In this document: in pieces, positions 34,541-45,315 of the stretch
Layout of the letters: the number at the start of each line of letters is the position of its first letter
How positions within the stretch are numbered: position 1 is the stretch's first letter
Origin: Mesodorylaimus sp. YZB2_4
Taxonomy: Eukaryota; Nematoda; Enoplea; Dorylaimida; Dorylaimidae
Direction: 5' to 3'
Assembly: GCA_030248295.1 (NCBI GenBank)
Contig: JASANH010000505.1
Coordinates: forward strand, 266,046-330,045
Length of the DNA stretch: 64,000 bases
Program-made: the position numbers and the translations under genes
The notes under the pieces: generated by a model
What the model saw: only the letters and a program-made list of their open reading frames with translations
What the model was told of the DNA's origin: nothing
Databases searched by the model: none

Positions 34541-35455
34541 TCACCTAATCAAAGTCATCAGATTCGATTCTTCAACCATGATGATGCGGGATTCTTTCGT
34601 TCCATTCGATTGTTGGCGGCCATACACGGGCAAGTGCGATTCGGCGGGCGATACGATATTGCTGCGAGGAATGGCAAGAATAATGGGCGTTTTGCTCGCG
34701 ATCCAGGTTTTCAATTTCGTACCGAATTTGCTGCAAGCGAGCGCGCTCAAACCAATGATGACCAGTTCTAGCACGTTGGTGTAGTAGTTGACTTGCATCA
34801 GGATAATGACGAGATACCAGCTGTCGCTGCCGGGGTAGTAGCTGACGGGATACATATCGCCGTAGCGAGTGTACCACAAACCGAGATCGATGACGAAAGT
34901 GCCCGCAGCGAGGGCCACGATGGAGAAGAGCCACACAAACAGAGGAATCAAACTGATGAGATACAACACGCAGAAGTCGAGGCAGGAGTTGAATTCTTTC
35001 TTGTCCTCCTTGAAGCCGAACACGACGCGATAGACGTTGAAGATCAGACAAAACAGGACGCCGATGGAGACAAATATGGGCCACGAACTCACGCAATGGC
35101 ATTTGCTGTTGTCGAACTTGACTCCTGTCGAAGCCAATTCTTCGGCAGCCAATTCGCAGCGAGCGATATCGCGCATGATCGGAGATAGACGAGTCTTCGG
35201 AGGCAGAAACCAGGCGCTGATCAAACGCTCGTCGCTGACGTCGTAGTTGGGCGATGGCGTCTTGCAGGCGTAGTTGACGATGCCCAGTTGCATAGCGAAC
35301 GGCCACACGTCGGTGATGTTGCTCGCATTGTCGCCACTAGTGACATCGACAGGAGGTTTGCGCGTGTAGATTTGACCGGAGAAAATACTCGTTAAAATAA
35401 AGATCGAATTGATCGAAACGATGAGATAGAAGATCTTGAAAAACCGAAGACGCAT
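34541..35455 (-). CDS. Four-TM protein, unknown family
   Basis: An intronless 304-aa frame starts MRLRFFKIFYLIVSINSIFI. TM1 is at about 7-27. An ectodomain of about 95 residues follows, with KCHCVSSW just before TM2 (about 126-148). TM3 and TM4 lie at about 160-190 and 213-240, and a cytosolic tail ends EESNLMTLIR. The one-long-loop, four-helix layout resembles tetraspan-type proteins, but no family signature was recognised. The overlapping frame at 34572-35306 on the same strand is Arg/His/Gln-rich and is a shadow. Confidence 0.7.
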   Translation of the reverse strand: MRLRFFKIFYLIVSINSIFILTSIFSGQIYTRKPPVDVTSGDNASNITDVWPFAMQLGIVNYACKTPSPNYDVSDERLISAWFLPPKTRLSPIMRDIARCELAAEELASTGVKFDNSKCHCVSSWPIFVSIGVLFCLIFNVYRVVFGFKEDKKEFNSCLDFCVLYLISLIPLFVWLFSIVALAAGTFVIDLGLWYTRYGDMYPVSYYPGSDSWYLVIILMQVNYYTNVLELVIIGLSALACSKFGTKLKTWIASKTPIILAIPRSNIVSPAESHLPVYGRQQSNGTKESRIIMVEESNLMTLIR

Positions 35456-36393
35456 TCTTGATGGCCGCTAGAGAAAAACGAAAATTTCAAGAGGAAGTGC
35501 GAAGGGCAGGGCAAAAGGAGCACAAGACCGTTCTAAATAGCATGCAGAAAACGAATGAGGAGGCGTCTTGCTGCCCGACATGTCCAACTGCACTTTACAC
35601 TGGCTTGAATTGACCAATCACGTGCATCCTAAACCGCGTAGGATGACGGGACTCGCTGGTCAGCGAGCACGTGACATGCAGCATGTGATCGGTTTACGTT
35701 TTTCTTTTCAAGCCAAATTCGTATTCTCGAAGCGTTTCCTCGAAGCTTCCTGTTGACCCGTAAGTAGGTGACCGTTTCACAGTGAAGTGGCAAACCTGTC
35801 ATGCAGGAAAGTTTAGGTGACCAAACTGATGTCCCAGATTCCTAAAAGTTGGAATTCCATGATGTATTCCACGTGGGTCCATGTACTTTCTCACGTGGAA
35901 CTCATGATGTGAAATCTTAAATTCCAGATGGATCCATCACGGAAAATCTTGAATTACATGTGGAACCACCACGTATACCACCTGGAATTACATACGGCCC
36001 ATCATGTAACTAAAGAATCATCCACCTGCTTTTCCAGATAGAACAGCGTCCTTCGCGCGGACCCACAGGACTGTTTCAACTTCATTTATAAAAAAAACCA
36101 TGACCAATGCGCATAGCATATAACCATTCATGGAGCTGGTGACAAAAATGCATCACTCACATTCACATTGCAGCTGGTGACAAAAATGACTCCAGTGAAC
36201 GTTCCGTTTTTTTCATTTTTTATAATTCTTCTCTCCATGCGTTCTCTTTCTCCTCGTTGTAATTTGGTGGCTTATTTGATGCAGGATCAGCAACAGACCG
36301 GCCAAAAAGAGACTTCTTACAAAAATAAAACCGGGCTGGCCTAAAACAGAAAACTTTTTTCAGGAGAATCTTCTTCATGCAGACAAAGCTGAC
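35456..36393. other. Intergenic with CACGTG-rich degenerate repeats
   Basis: No gene. At 35865-36010 there are degenerate copies of CCACGTGG/CATGTGGAACC/CACCTGGAATTAC words, related to those at 39.3-39.56 kb. A 19-bp direct repeat, GCAGCTGGTGACAAAAATG (first copy begins GGAGCTGG), lies at about 36132-36151 and 36171-36189. Confidence 0.5.
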
Positions 36394-37380
36394 TCACGAT
36401 AATCTGCTCCTCGCCTCTGTTCCCCAGTCATTGATCCACTCATAAGCGCCAGACAGCCACGCTTTCCTTTCCGATTGCATTGCTCCTGCAAGTTGACAAT
36501 TCAATTTAGCAGCCTTTCCCTGCGTCGACGAGGCGATTTCAGTGGCCAACGCACAATGAACTTTATTGACTGGCCAGACTGCGACATCCCAAAAACGTTT
36601 CAAGATATCTAGAACATGGAAGTACAGTGGCATCTAAATCCGGCGATCACGATCGATTCTTGCGCCAGGGACCCGTGTGCATGGTTTATTCCTAGATCTT
36701 AACACACCTCATACCCCTCCCCCCGGGGCATAAGCGCTTTGTCTACGCCTTGATTTTAGAAATTTCGCTTGGTCAAGTATGTAAAGACACACATATGGCT
36801 AGAAAATGTATACGAAATGGGCTTGACATAAGGAAACTACAACAAAGTCCATGAATCAGGCTCAACTTACCCTCAATAAGCTGAACACCTTCGGGATCTC
36901 GTTCCTGCAATGACTTTCGGTCCACTGCTTTTCCACCGATTTCCTTCGCCCTGAACATCCAGAAGTATAAATCATCTCCATAAAAGTGATTGCCAAGCTA
37001 AAAAGTAAAACGAGATTATACATTAGGATAAGGCAGCATTGCTTATTACCATTTTAGCAAAGTCCTTATCCTTGCCGCATCGATTTTTATTTAGAACGTC
37101 ATTGATCTCAGAGGTTCGATCGATTCCCATATATTTCGCAGGAGATTCCTCGGTGAACAATCGATCTATCCCTGAGGCACTAATAGCTGATGGTAAGACC
37201 TGGAGCAAAGGACCGGATAAAAAACTTATACCAATTTAAACCAGAGAGAATTACCTTTCCAGCAAGGCCACGTTTCAAATCGCTTGTAATTCGTCCAGTT
37301 TGTCGGAGATTTGGCAACGGTTGATCCCAGAATTTTGTCACGAAAATTCTCAGAATCTTAATTCTCACGACGTTTCGCAT
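36394..37380 (-). CDS. Unrecognised four-exon protein, 205 aa
   Basis: Exons 37380-37255, 37199-37050, 36997-36871 and 36608-36394 join in frame with GT-AG junctions (phases 0, 0, 1). The protein begins MRNVVRIKILRIFVTKFWDQ, a basic and hydrophobic start that could be a mitochondrial presequence. It continues with GLAGKVLPSAISASGIDRLF, HFYGDDLYFWMFRAKEIGG and DILKRFWDVAVWPVNK. It is soluble-looking, with no internal TM helix. I do not recognise the family. A mitochondrial ribosomal or assembly role is only a guess from the N-terminus. Consistent splice sites and sustained frame over four exons argue that it is real. Confidence 0.72.
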
Positions 37381-38015
37381 TTACCAAAACAAGTGAAGCA
37401 GTTCGGTCCAATTTGGTCTATTAGCGCCTTTCCTTTCGAATCATTTAATGGACATTTCTCTCGGTAATTAGTTTTTTCTTAACTCGATTACTAAAGTATC
37501 GTGCATCCAGCGCATGTAAGGGCAAGATCTAGGTTGTCAGTAATAGGGCGGCCTGACATAGCTCAGGCAAAGGTTGAACCTCCGCCCCCCTCCTTTTGCC
37601 TATATATGATCTTGTTGGCTTTTTCAGGTATATCAAAGCGTCTAAATGTGCTCTCGTACAATTGGGTCGTCGCTTCGTCCTCAGCCAATCATCATTCAAA
37701 TAATTATTCGATCAAATTCGCCAGCGTAATCATCCTATGCCGTCGATTATAAAAGACCTTTTTCCGAAATTGTGTGAGAGATGGACCCCCCGGAATGAGG
37801 ATGACAGGTAAAAGGCCATCCAGAAAGGATCTGCAGGGCACCCAGGTGGGTGGGGTAGAAAAAGAGTGGACGCAAGTGGACGAGAAAAGGCGGTTACTGC
37901 TCGATCATTCATTAGGGTACTTTGCTGGAGGAGAGGCCAAAAATGGACTGCATACTCGCATGCGCTGTACAAGTCGACCCAGAATCGAGTCTAGATTTGC
38001 GTGACCGCAGTCCAT

Positions 38016-38415
38016 ATACGAGGGTTGTCCGACAATAAGTGGACTTTACAAAAACGTGCGGGTTCAGTGTAACGTTTGTTTGTGAGTTTGTGAGATACCT
38101 TTAGTCAGCCCACTCTTGAGAGTTGCAAGTCGCTTAGGTATACTTCAAGAGTTTTTTTACTCATGAAAAATGCCTGGAAACCTTAAAATTGGCCTTAATT
38201 CGATATCTGGTCCAAAAGAACAAAGCTGGCACTCCGTGCTGGCATGCTCCCCTCAATGTTTTTATCATGGATCTCCCTGTCTCCTTTGTTCTTTCTCATC
38301 CAGTATCGACTTAAAGCTCGTTGCTCAAAAATGGACGCTATCCCACAATGTACGTGACTTCACACTGCACCCGCGCATTATCATAAAGCTAATTCATTGT
38401 CGGACACCCTCCTTA
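38016..38415. mobile_element. MITE-like element, mariner-type ends
   Basis: TACGAGGGTTGTCCGACAAT near 38017 is inverted by ATTGTCGGACACCCTCC near 38395-38411. The 0.4 kb between them does not encode a transposase. The GAGGGT..TCCGACAAT end recalls Tc1/mariner termini, but this is an inference. Confidence 0.5.
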
Positions 38416-39279
38416 TGTCGACTTTATTCTCACGATCAGTTCAGTGTAGGGACTGGGGGTACCTGAAGTGGACGTCAATTTTAAGGAAGCTAAAGTTACG
38501 TTGAACTGGATGAGAAATAGACGGGGGTGGGAAGTCAAAAAACCGCCATTTTGGGTAGATGTCCTCTGAGGATGACTGGACACTAAACCTTGTTTTAGCC
38601 TACAGTATCAAACACTTGCTAACTGAATAGGAACGATGTTGATGATGTCTGCCACTTTTTACAAGACTTCTTTTCTACTACTCTTTAATCTTGCAGGTAT
38701 CGATTATCGAATGCAAGTGCAATCTGTAAGGATCCAGACATTTTTAACCTTGTTCGAAATCGTTTTCCTGAATGTCATGACGCCGATTTCCAATTTGCAC
38801 CTCGAGCTGCCTTTGCGAGGTTCTCCATTCCATTTCTTACTTAGCAAAGACGGCTAGTGTGGTCAAATATTTTAATGAACAAGATGATCTTCGGCTAAGT
38901 TATGGTGAGATAAAAATCTTCTTCTCTGTTAGGCAGAGTGCTTATATGATATTGAAAAAATACAAGATAATTCGGCCGACAAATGTTTTGGAAATGATTG
39001 CACCTGAAAATGACCTTCTTTATCCATTATATGATGATCGTGCTTATGGCTCATTTTTTATCTCGTTGATAAAACGGATGAGTCCGATATCGTACTGTTG
39101 GGTGATATGGTATGTTCTGCGATTCTGATTGAATCACATGGGTCGTGTACTGTTACCGATGTGCTTCCTTTTGAACATGACTGATGTTATGACGAGCTGT
39201 GGCCCAGTAAAAAACAGTTCTGAGACATGTTTCAGCAGACGATTGCCCATTGATTGAATTTGTAACCTTGCAATGCAAA

Positions 39280-39565
39280 GTAGTATTTGGACAAATGCTC
39301 GCCACACCTGGATCCACGTGGTTCTGTAAGAGTTTCCACTAAAACTTACACGATGGACTCCCATCAGTGAAATCCACCTAATTCCACCTGGTTCCACGTG
39401 GTTACACGGCAGCTTTCATCAAAACTTACACGATGGACTTACACGATATTCCATGCCGGTTCCACGTGGGTGACATGGAACCCACGTGTAAAACATGTGG
39501 GATGGCATGAATCCACGTGGGACGCATGGAAATCAGCACTTCCAAGTGGATACGCGTGGATACAT
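39280..39565. repeat. Degenerate CCACGTGG-type repeats
   Basis: Repeated TCCACGTGG/ACCTGG/ACACGATGGACT words occur in loose tandem with several CACGTG palindromes (near 39314, 39394, 39464, 39482, 39512). The same word set is at 35865-36010. The open frame across it (WVTWNPRVKHVGW...) is not judged to be coding. Confidence 0.6.
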
Positions 39566-40564
39566 CATGGCTTTGAGTGGGACATGGAATCTGGGGTCAT
39601 TGCTCAGAAAAATATACTTGACTTTAAGACGGCATTCATGAAAGAAAATGAAGCCAACTTTGCAGGGTAACTGGAGTCTTTCTGTGTTTGGGATTGGCTG
39701 AGAGCCTGTATTTTCGCAGCCTCTTCTTATCAAGATCGCGCAATCCATCTCCACGATCAAGCAGCGTTAGAGCAACTCAGTAGCTGTCCTCTCATTGCCA
39801 TCACCCATTTATTTTACAAGTGATTCATCGCACAGTTGTGAGTTGACCAGTACATTTCATTTGAATGTGGGCTGTTTTAGGGAACGTGTGCGATACTATT
39901 CATCGATCCTGCCGTTGGTATCTTTGTGCTTGTCCAAGCCCCAATCAGAGCACTATTGTCATATCAAGGCAGACAGGGCTCTTTAGCCAACTCACGTCCA
40001 TCCTGTACAAGCAGTTCAGATGGCCAACCAGGCTGAGAGGTCAGCATCCAAAATTGCATGAGTCGAGAAGCACCCGAGAGTATGTACTAAGGTCATTATG
40101 CCTGCTTGCTAGGCTTCATCATGATTAGCAATTTCACTGGCAACAGCGCATCCTTAACTTACAATAATTAGGAAACTAGAGCTTACGTGAAAGAAGGAAA
40201 CAGCTGGACGAAAATAAAGATCGTTTCGTTGACGAATGTGTTTATCTTCCATTCAGTACAAGAACTGAGGATGCGGAAAGCGTTCCAATCGTAGCGAGTC
40301 AAAAAACTAGGATCGTGATTTATTGATGTTAGCTAACTTTAGAACCTTCTCTGCGACAAAAACCTGTGTTCCCGTCCAGCATTAGAAAGTACGAGTAATT
40401 CACGGTCAGACCGTCACCAACATTCGTGAGCAAACTTTTGAAAAAAAAGCAGCGAGAAAAGAACCGAATCCTGAATCGACCATGCGATAAGCATATGTTT
40501 AGCTATTTGCAGGCTTGGAATGATTCAAATAGGCCGATCTAGCTCATTCTGTTAAGAGACGAGC

Positions 40565-41668
40565 ATGGCCGAAGTCACGTTAGTCAGTTTTCAACCCACT
40601 TCGACGACAAGCGGTGTCAGTAAGTCGGAAGGTATACTTCAATGCAAAATGAACAAATCACAGAAATATCAAAAGAAAGTGAATGTTGTTCTTGGAATCA
40701 AACTCCTTGAAATGGTACGTGTGACTCGCTATGACGTACATTCTCCCAACACCTTTCGAATTGGCTTTTAGGTTCTGCTGATAGGCGCGGTCATTTTGGT
40801 GGCTCTGGCAGTTGGAAGATGCGTCTATTATCCGAAAAGTGATGGCAGTTATTTTTGCGAAACACTCGGCTATCCGGCGAGTATCGAAACTTGGCCTAGT
40901 ACGCTTTTCTTATATAATAGCGTCAATGGCCAATTCTTCGTTTTTGTATCGTCAATCGTATTGCTGCTGCTGACACTTTCTACAATGATCGCCGCATCGA
41001 GAGGAGGGTGGGATAGCAGCAACGTCAAACCATGTGTAAGAATATTTTTAAATTCAATCTATCACTTTTATACTCGTAGATGACAATTTAGGGCACTTTT
41101 ATCGCTGTCATCGGAATTATTGTATGTCTGGTCAATGCATCCTTGGAAGTGTGGTACGGAGTCGGCTTCAGCGCGGGCTATCTTGGTACCTATGGAGGTT
41201 ACATCATCAGCTGGGTTGCTGCCGCTGTAAGTTTAAAAGACGGTTTCCTTGACTATGATGTTTTAGGATGAAGTATTGCGTTTTCTGACGCAGTCCAGTG
41301 AACAAAAAATGTATTTCCAGTTAAGAAGTCATAACACTGCTGTCCAAAGCATTAGGACCTACGAAATTTGAATTCAGTGCTTCAGACATTTGAAAGTTTT
41401 GAAAGCAGAAACGTTCGTCATTTGTGTTGGCGGATGTTTGAGCATTGAAAAAGCTTCTGTAGGCTGCCAAAGTTCTTGCTGTTTCCACTAGAAGGAGATG
41501 AATCAGGATACGGGAGTCTCTGCTTCTGCACAGGGTGGGCTGTGTTTCCAAGACTCATCGAGCTATTCAAATGGAAAACCACGCACAGCTTTTCTTGTCT
41601 TCTAGGCATGCTATTTCTTCGCAGCCATAATTTATTTCATCGATTTGGTATTGGCCAGGGGAATCTGA
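40565..41668 (+). CDS. Tetraspan array gene 1
   Basis: Four exons, 40565-40714, 40772-41035, 41092-41226 and 41606-41668, all phase 0, give 203 aa. It has the longest N-terminus of the array (50 codons in exon 1, MAEVTLVSFQPTSTTSGVSK). Exon 2 holds TM1, a loop with a Cys pair (CVYYPKSDGSYFC) and NGQFFVFVSS opening TM2. Exon 3 carries TM3 and CLVNASLEVWY. Exon 4 holds the short TM4 (ACYFFAAIIYFIDLVLARGI) and stop. The layout resembles MARVEL-type tetraspans, which act in membrane apposition and vesicle trafficking. The claudin W-GLW-C-C signature is absent. Function is unknown. Confidence 0.72.
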
Positions 41669-42003
41669 TAGCCGCGATGTCCTTGCTTTCTGCAGTCATA
41701 GCTGAGTAGTGCTAAGTTAGATGCCTAATGAGCTGTTCATGCTTTTCGTTTATTTATGTGACAGTAGTATGCGTTTTTGCTCATAACAATCCTTGCCTGT
41801 TTAATTCGATTCACTGCCATGTTAGTAAGCTTGTTATACTGTACGTGCCCTCGTTGCCCTGACTGACGCAGGCCATGCGTTGAGGATGTGACTTATCATT
41901 TGTCAACAATCGGATTAAGATAAGGTTTGGCTATGGGTCGTTGGTCTTGATACAAGCAAGCATTTTGGAGAATTGGTTATGGCTGGTAAGCATTTGCGCA
42001 AAA

Positions 42004-42768
42004 ATGAATATGGCAGGTGTGGTTGTGATTCGAGTTTTGGAAGCAGTAAGATTATTAGTTACAATTTCTATTTCCTACTGTCTATTTTTTTTAATTTTAG
42101 GTATTAGTTGTGGTAGCCTTATCTTTAGTGGCGGCTGGATCTGGGTATTGCATCAGTTTTAAAAATGTACCAGGCATAACATGTTACGACAGCAAAAATG
42201 AATCACCTTTATTGACCAATATTGGCAAAGTAGGTCTCATCTATTGGGATGAAATGACTGGTGATAATGCAAGAGTGAACGGGCAATACTTTCCATTTGT
42301 CACATCATTGGCTCTGGCATTGGTAACTCTGGGTTCTGTCGCACTGGCTGATTTATTTCCGCCGCAAGGAAGGCTGATTGTAAGACTATTTTCTGATCAT
42401 TTATACTCGCCATTTCTGAGATCCTGTATTTTCAATTTAGGGTTCTGTCAATGCCTCTGCAGGAGTGCTCTTATGCTCAGTAAATGGCACATTGGAATCA
42501 TGGTACGCGACGGAATGGATGAGTGAATATGCTAACACTCAAGACCCTAATACTGATATTGCTTACAATCGAAGTTGGGTGGCCGCTGCAGTGAGTCACG
42601 TTCATAGTCTGGGTTTCCTGGAACTAGAAGGTCATTCTTTTTTAGGTCTTGTATTATTTCGCTGCTTTCACTTTTTTGATAGACTTTTCCTTGATGAAAA
42701 TCTGGAACACGAATTTAAAGAAAGATGATGGCAAAACGCGTCCTGAACAGCTACCTGCTACCATGTAG
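42004..42768 (+). CDS. Tetraspan array gene 2
   Basis: Exons 42004-42045, 42101-42379, 42441-42590 and 42646-42768 (phase 0 throughout) give 197 aa. Exon 1 encodes MNMAGVVVIRVLEA. TM1 is followed by CISFKNVPGITC, a longer loop, RVNGQYFPFVTS at TM2, LLCSVNGTLESWYA at the end of TM3 and SWVAAA before TM4. The tail ends in a Lys/Asp-rich stretch (KKDDGKTRPEQLPATM). It lies 335 bp downstream of gene 1 in the same direction. Confidence 0.72.
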
Positions 42769-43268
42769 ATAACAGCTGTGCTATGCCATGATGTCAGCTG
42801 TATCTCAACGCTGACGATGCGGTGTAGAAATTACGATTAACATCAAAATCAATGTGTCATTGCTATGGTATTGCAGCAGCTACTGCACGTTTTTCGCTGA
42901 CGCCTGGACCAGCTTTAGTTATAAGAAAAAAAGCGCTCAGACACAGTTAAACAGGCGATAAGGGGGAATTAAAAATCGTGCATCACATTGGTTATTTTTA
43001 GCTAGATTGAGAAGCAGCATTATCAAAATTTTAGGCGTTGGCACAAGACAGCTTCACTAAAATTTGGCCTAGTGCATATAATATTCAGGCAGTCAGTTAA
43101 CTCCTTGGTGATACACATCAGATGCATAATGATGATGTTTTCTTGCAAGATAAGACTCACCCGCGATGCATACCGCACAGCTATAAAAGGCATCAGTTTC
43201 CGAAGGCACCATGACATACAGCGACTCACGAAGAGTTTCTTCCCCATCAGCCGGTTAGATTGGTCAGA

Positions 43269-44096
43269 ATGAGTCACTACGAGTCCCAATTCTTTTTTCG
43301 CTTGGCTGCAGTGGTATGTCTTCTGAGGGAGTAAGGATAAACACTGTGTGAAGCTTGTTTTTATTTCAGACTATTCTCATGGTCGGAACTGCAATGGTGG
43401 CTTCAGGTCCCAACTTTTGCTTTCACACCTGGAAGCTAGGGGAAACAATTTGCAATTCAGTCCCGATCATGGAGTGGGGCAGATATAAGCGCCTTATCGG
43501 CCAATATTTCGTTTTGGTGTCCGGATTATTACAGATCATTGCGACAACAACAATCGAAGTGCTGATGCGGATCGGAGTGAAAAACATTAGATACGGAGTA
43601 CGAGAAAAGAAATTCCTAGCTGAGCATCTTTTAATTAGTATCTTTCCAGGCCTATGCAATAGCAGGAGTCGGAATGCTTTTAGGTCTCGTGAACACCGGG
43701 TTTGAAATTTACTATGCCACCGCTTGGGCACGAATGACGAATCCAAACGGATACCATCAAGGTTGGAGCATTGCTGCAGTAAGAAACGCAGTTATCTTGT
43801 CTTCGAATCATTGAACCAGCAAATCTTTGCAGGCCTTGTACGCAATGTCAGTCCTTTTGTACATTGGTGAAGTCGTGACCACGCATCGAACACGTTATGA
43901 CATAAACAGGAAACCACGAAAAGTCACTCATACTGCTCAAAGTAGCGACGAAGCCAGACGCCCAGATCGACGACGTCCGAAGGGCAAACCACCAAATCTT
44001 AGCTCAAACATTGAAGAAGCTGACGAAGAGTCTGGCTCGGATGGTCGAGGTCCAACTTTTCTGGCCATGCCTAATAGAATGACCACGCATATATAA
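43269..44096 (+). CDS. Tetraspan array gene 3, basic tail
   Basis: Exons 43269-43313, 43370-43597, 43650-43778 and 43833-44096 are all phase 0 and give 221 aa. Landmarks are the loop Cys pair CFHTWKLGETIC, LIGQYFVLVSG, LLGLVNTGFEIYYA and GWSIAA. Unlike its neighbours it has a tail of about 70 residues, rich in Arg/Lys/Pro (RRPDRRRPKGKPP) and then acidic (EEADEESGSDG). The tail is possibly a cytosolic scaffold- or lipid-binding extension. AATAAA occurs near 44302. Confidence 0.72.
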
Positions 44097-44549
44097 CGTA
44101 TTCATACAGTGTGCTTGTATTGCAGTGCAGGTTGGCGGGATACTGGGGCAGGTCTGCATAGCGGTGAATGACACTTGTGAGCTTCCTGTGCATAGGCTCA
44201 CTTCGGACGAGTGCATTATTATGTACTGTTTTTTTCCTAGCATAGTCGGTGGGTGCAGCATAATAGATGGAGCATAATCAGCTTATGCAGTGCGATATCT
44301 CAATAAAGATGCCTATTGTGTTACATAAACTGTACAAGTGCATTCTATCCTGTAACGTGATCTGTTTGTTTTCGACACGAAGAGGTGACTCTTCACTTTT
44401 CTCAAACATGATTCAAACCTTCGAGTGATCTGCAAATTTTCCCAGCTAGTTTTCTATGCTTCATTTTAAGAAGAGCCTGACAGCGATCGTTTAGCCGAGC
44501 TGTACTCCAGTGGCTCTTGGAGATTGTAGAGCAGCGAGGGAAGGCCACA

Positions 44550-45315
44550 ATGGTACAGCACTCGGCTAAATTAGCTGTTCATATTGTGGAAATGGTAAGA
44601 AAGGACCTTGTGCGGCTGTACCGAAATTACAGGCATGATCGTGAGATTCCTCTCTTTAGATCTGCCTGCTAATAGCATTGGGGCTGGTGGCCAATGGCAG
44701 TGGAACGTGCATTTTCTTCGAGCTCATGAATCGGACCGTTTGTGGTGCAGTAACAATAAATGAGTGGAGAAGTGATTTGTATGCTTCGACCATAAATGGA
44801 CAATACTTTGTCTTTTTCTCCACAGTTATATTACTGATTGGAGCTGGAACAACTTTAGTTTTTGTTTGTCGTCGATTATCAAAAGATAATTCAGTAAAGT
44901 TAAAAGAGTTTGTACTTTCAAGCTGAGATATGTCAGTGTTTTTTTATAGATTTTATGCGTGGACGTGTTTGGGATGATTTTATGCTTGGTCAATGGCGGT
45001 TTGGAAGCTTGGTATGCATCTGGTGCTTGGATGAACGGATCTAGCTCTGGCTGGGGAGCCGCTTCGGTAAGATGCATGCTGCTTGCTGATTGAACTTCGC
45101 AGTGGCTCTATCAGAACCAGAGAGCACATTCGCAGCTGAGCGTAGAATACGGCTGAATACGACACTTCAAAATAATTGGCCTATTTTACTCAATCGTGTT
45201 TTTTGTGCTCAGAACACAGAGGACTACTCTGCACATTTTTCAGGCCTTTTATTTCATTTCGGCATTATGTTTCGGAATCAGCTGCCGCCATTTTTATTCC
45301 TCCCGAGCCAACTAA
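44550..45315 (+). CDS. Tetraspan array gene 4
   Basis: Exons 44550-44594, 44660-44893, 44950-45066 and 45244-45315 (phase 0) give 155 aa. Exon 1 is MVQHSAKLAVHIVEM. Landmarks are CIFFELMNRTVC, TINGQYFVFFST, ILCLVNGGLEAWYA and GWGAAS. The tail after TM4 is only about ten residues. Confidence 0.72.

Larger units (their letters stand above)
37381..40564. other. Intergenic, 3.2 kb with small repeats
   Basis: No gene with supported exons was found. It contains a MITE-like element (38016-38415) and CACGTG-type repeats (39280-39560). Frames at 38.64-39.13 kb have no recognisable domains. Confidence 0.4.

Noticed and set aside
34572-35306. 244-codon Arg/His/Gln-rich frame on the minus strand
   Set aside because: Shadow of the membrane-protein frame 34541-35455, with a composition typical of a frame-shifted TM gene.
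39398-39670. 90-codon Trp/His-rich frame
   Set aside because: Created by CCACGTGG-type repeats, with no homology.
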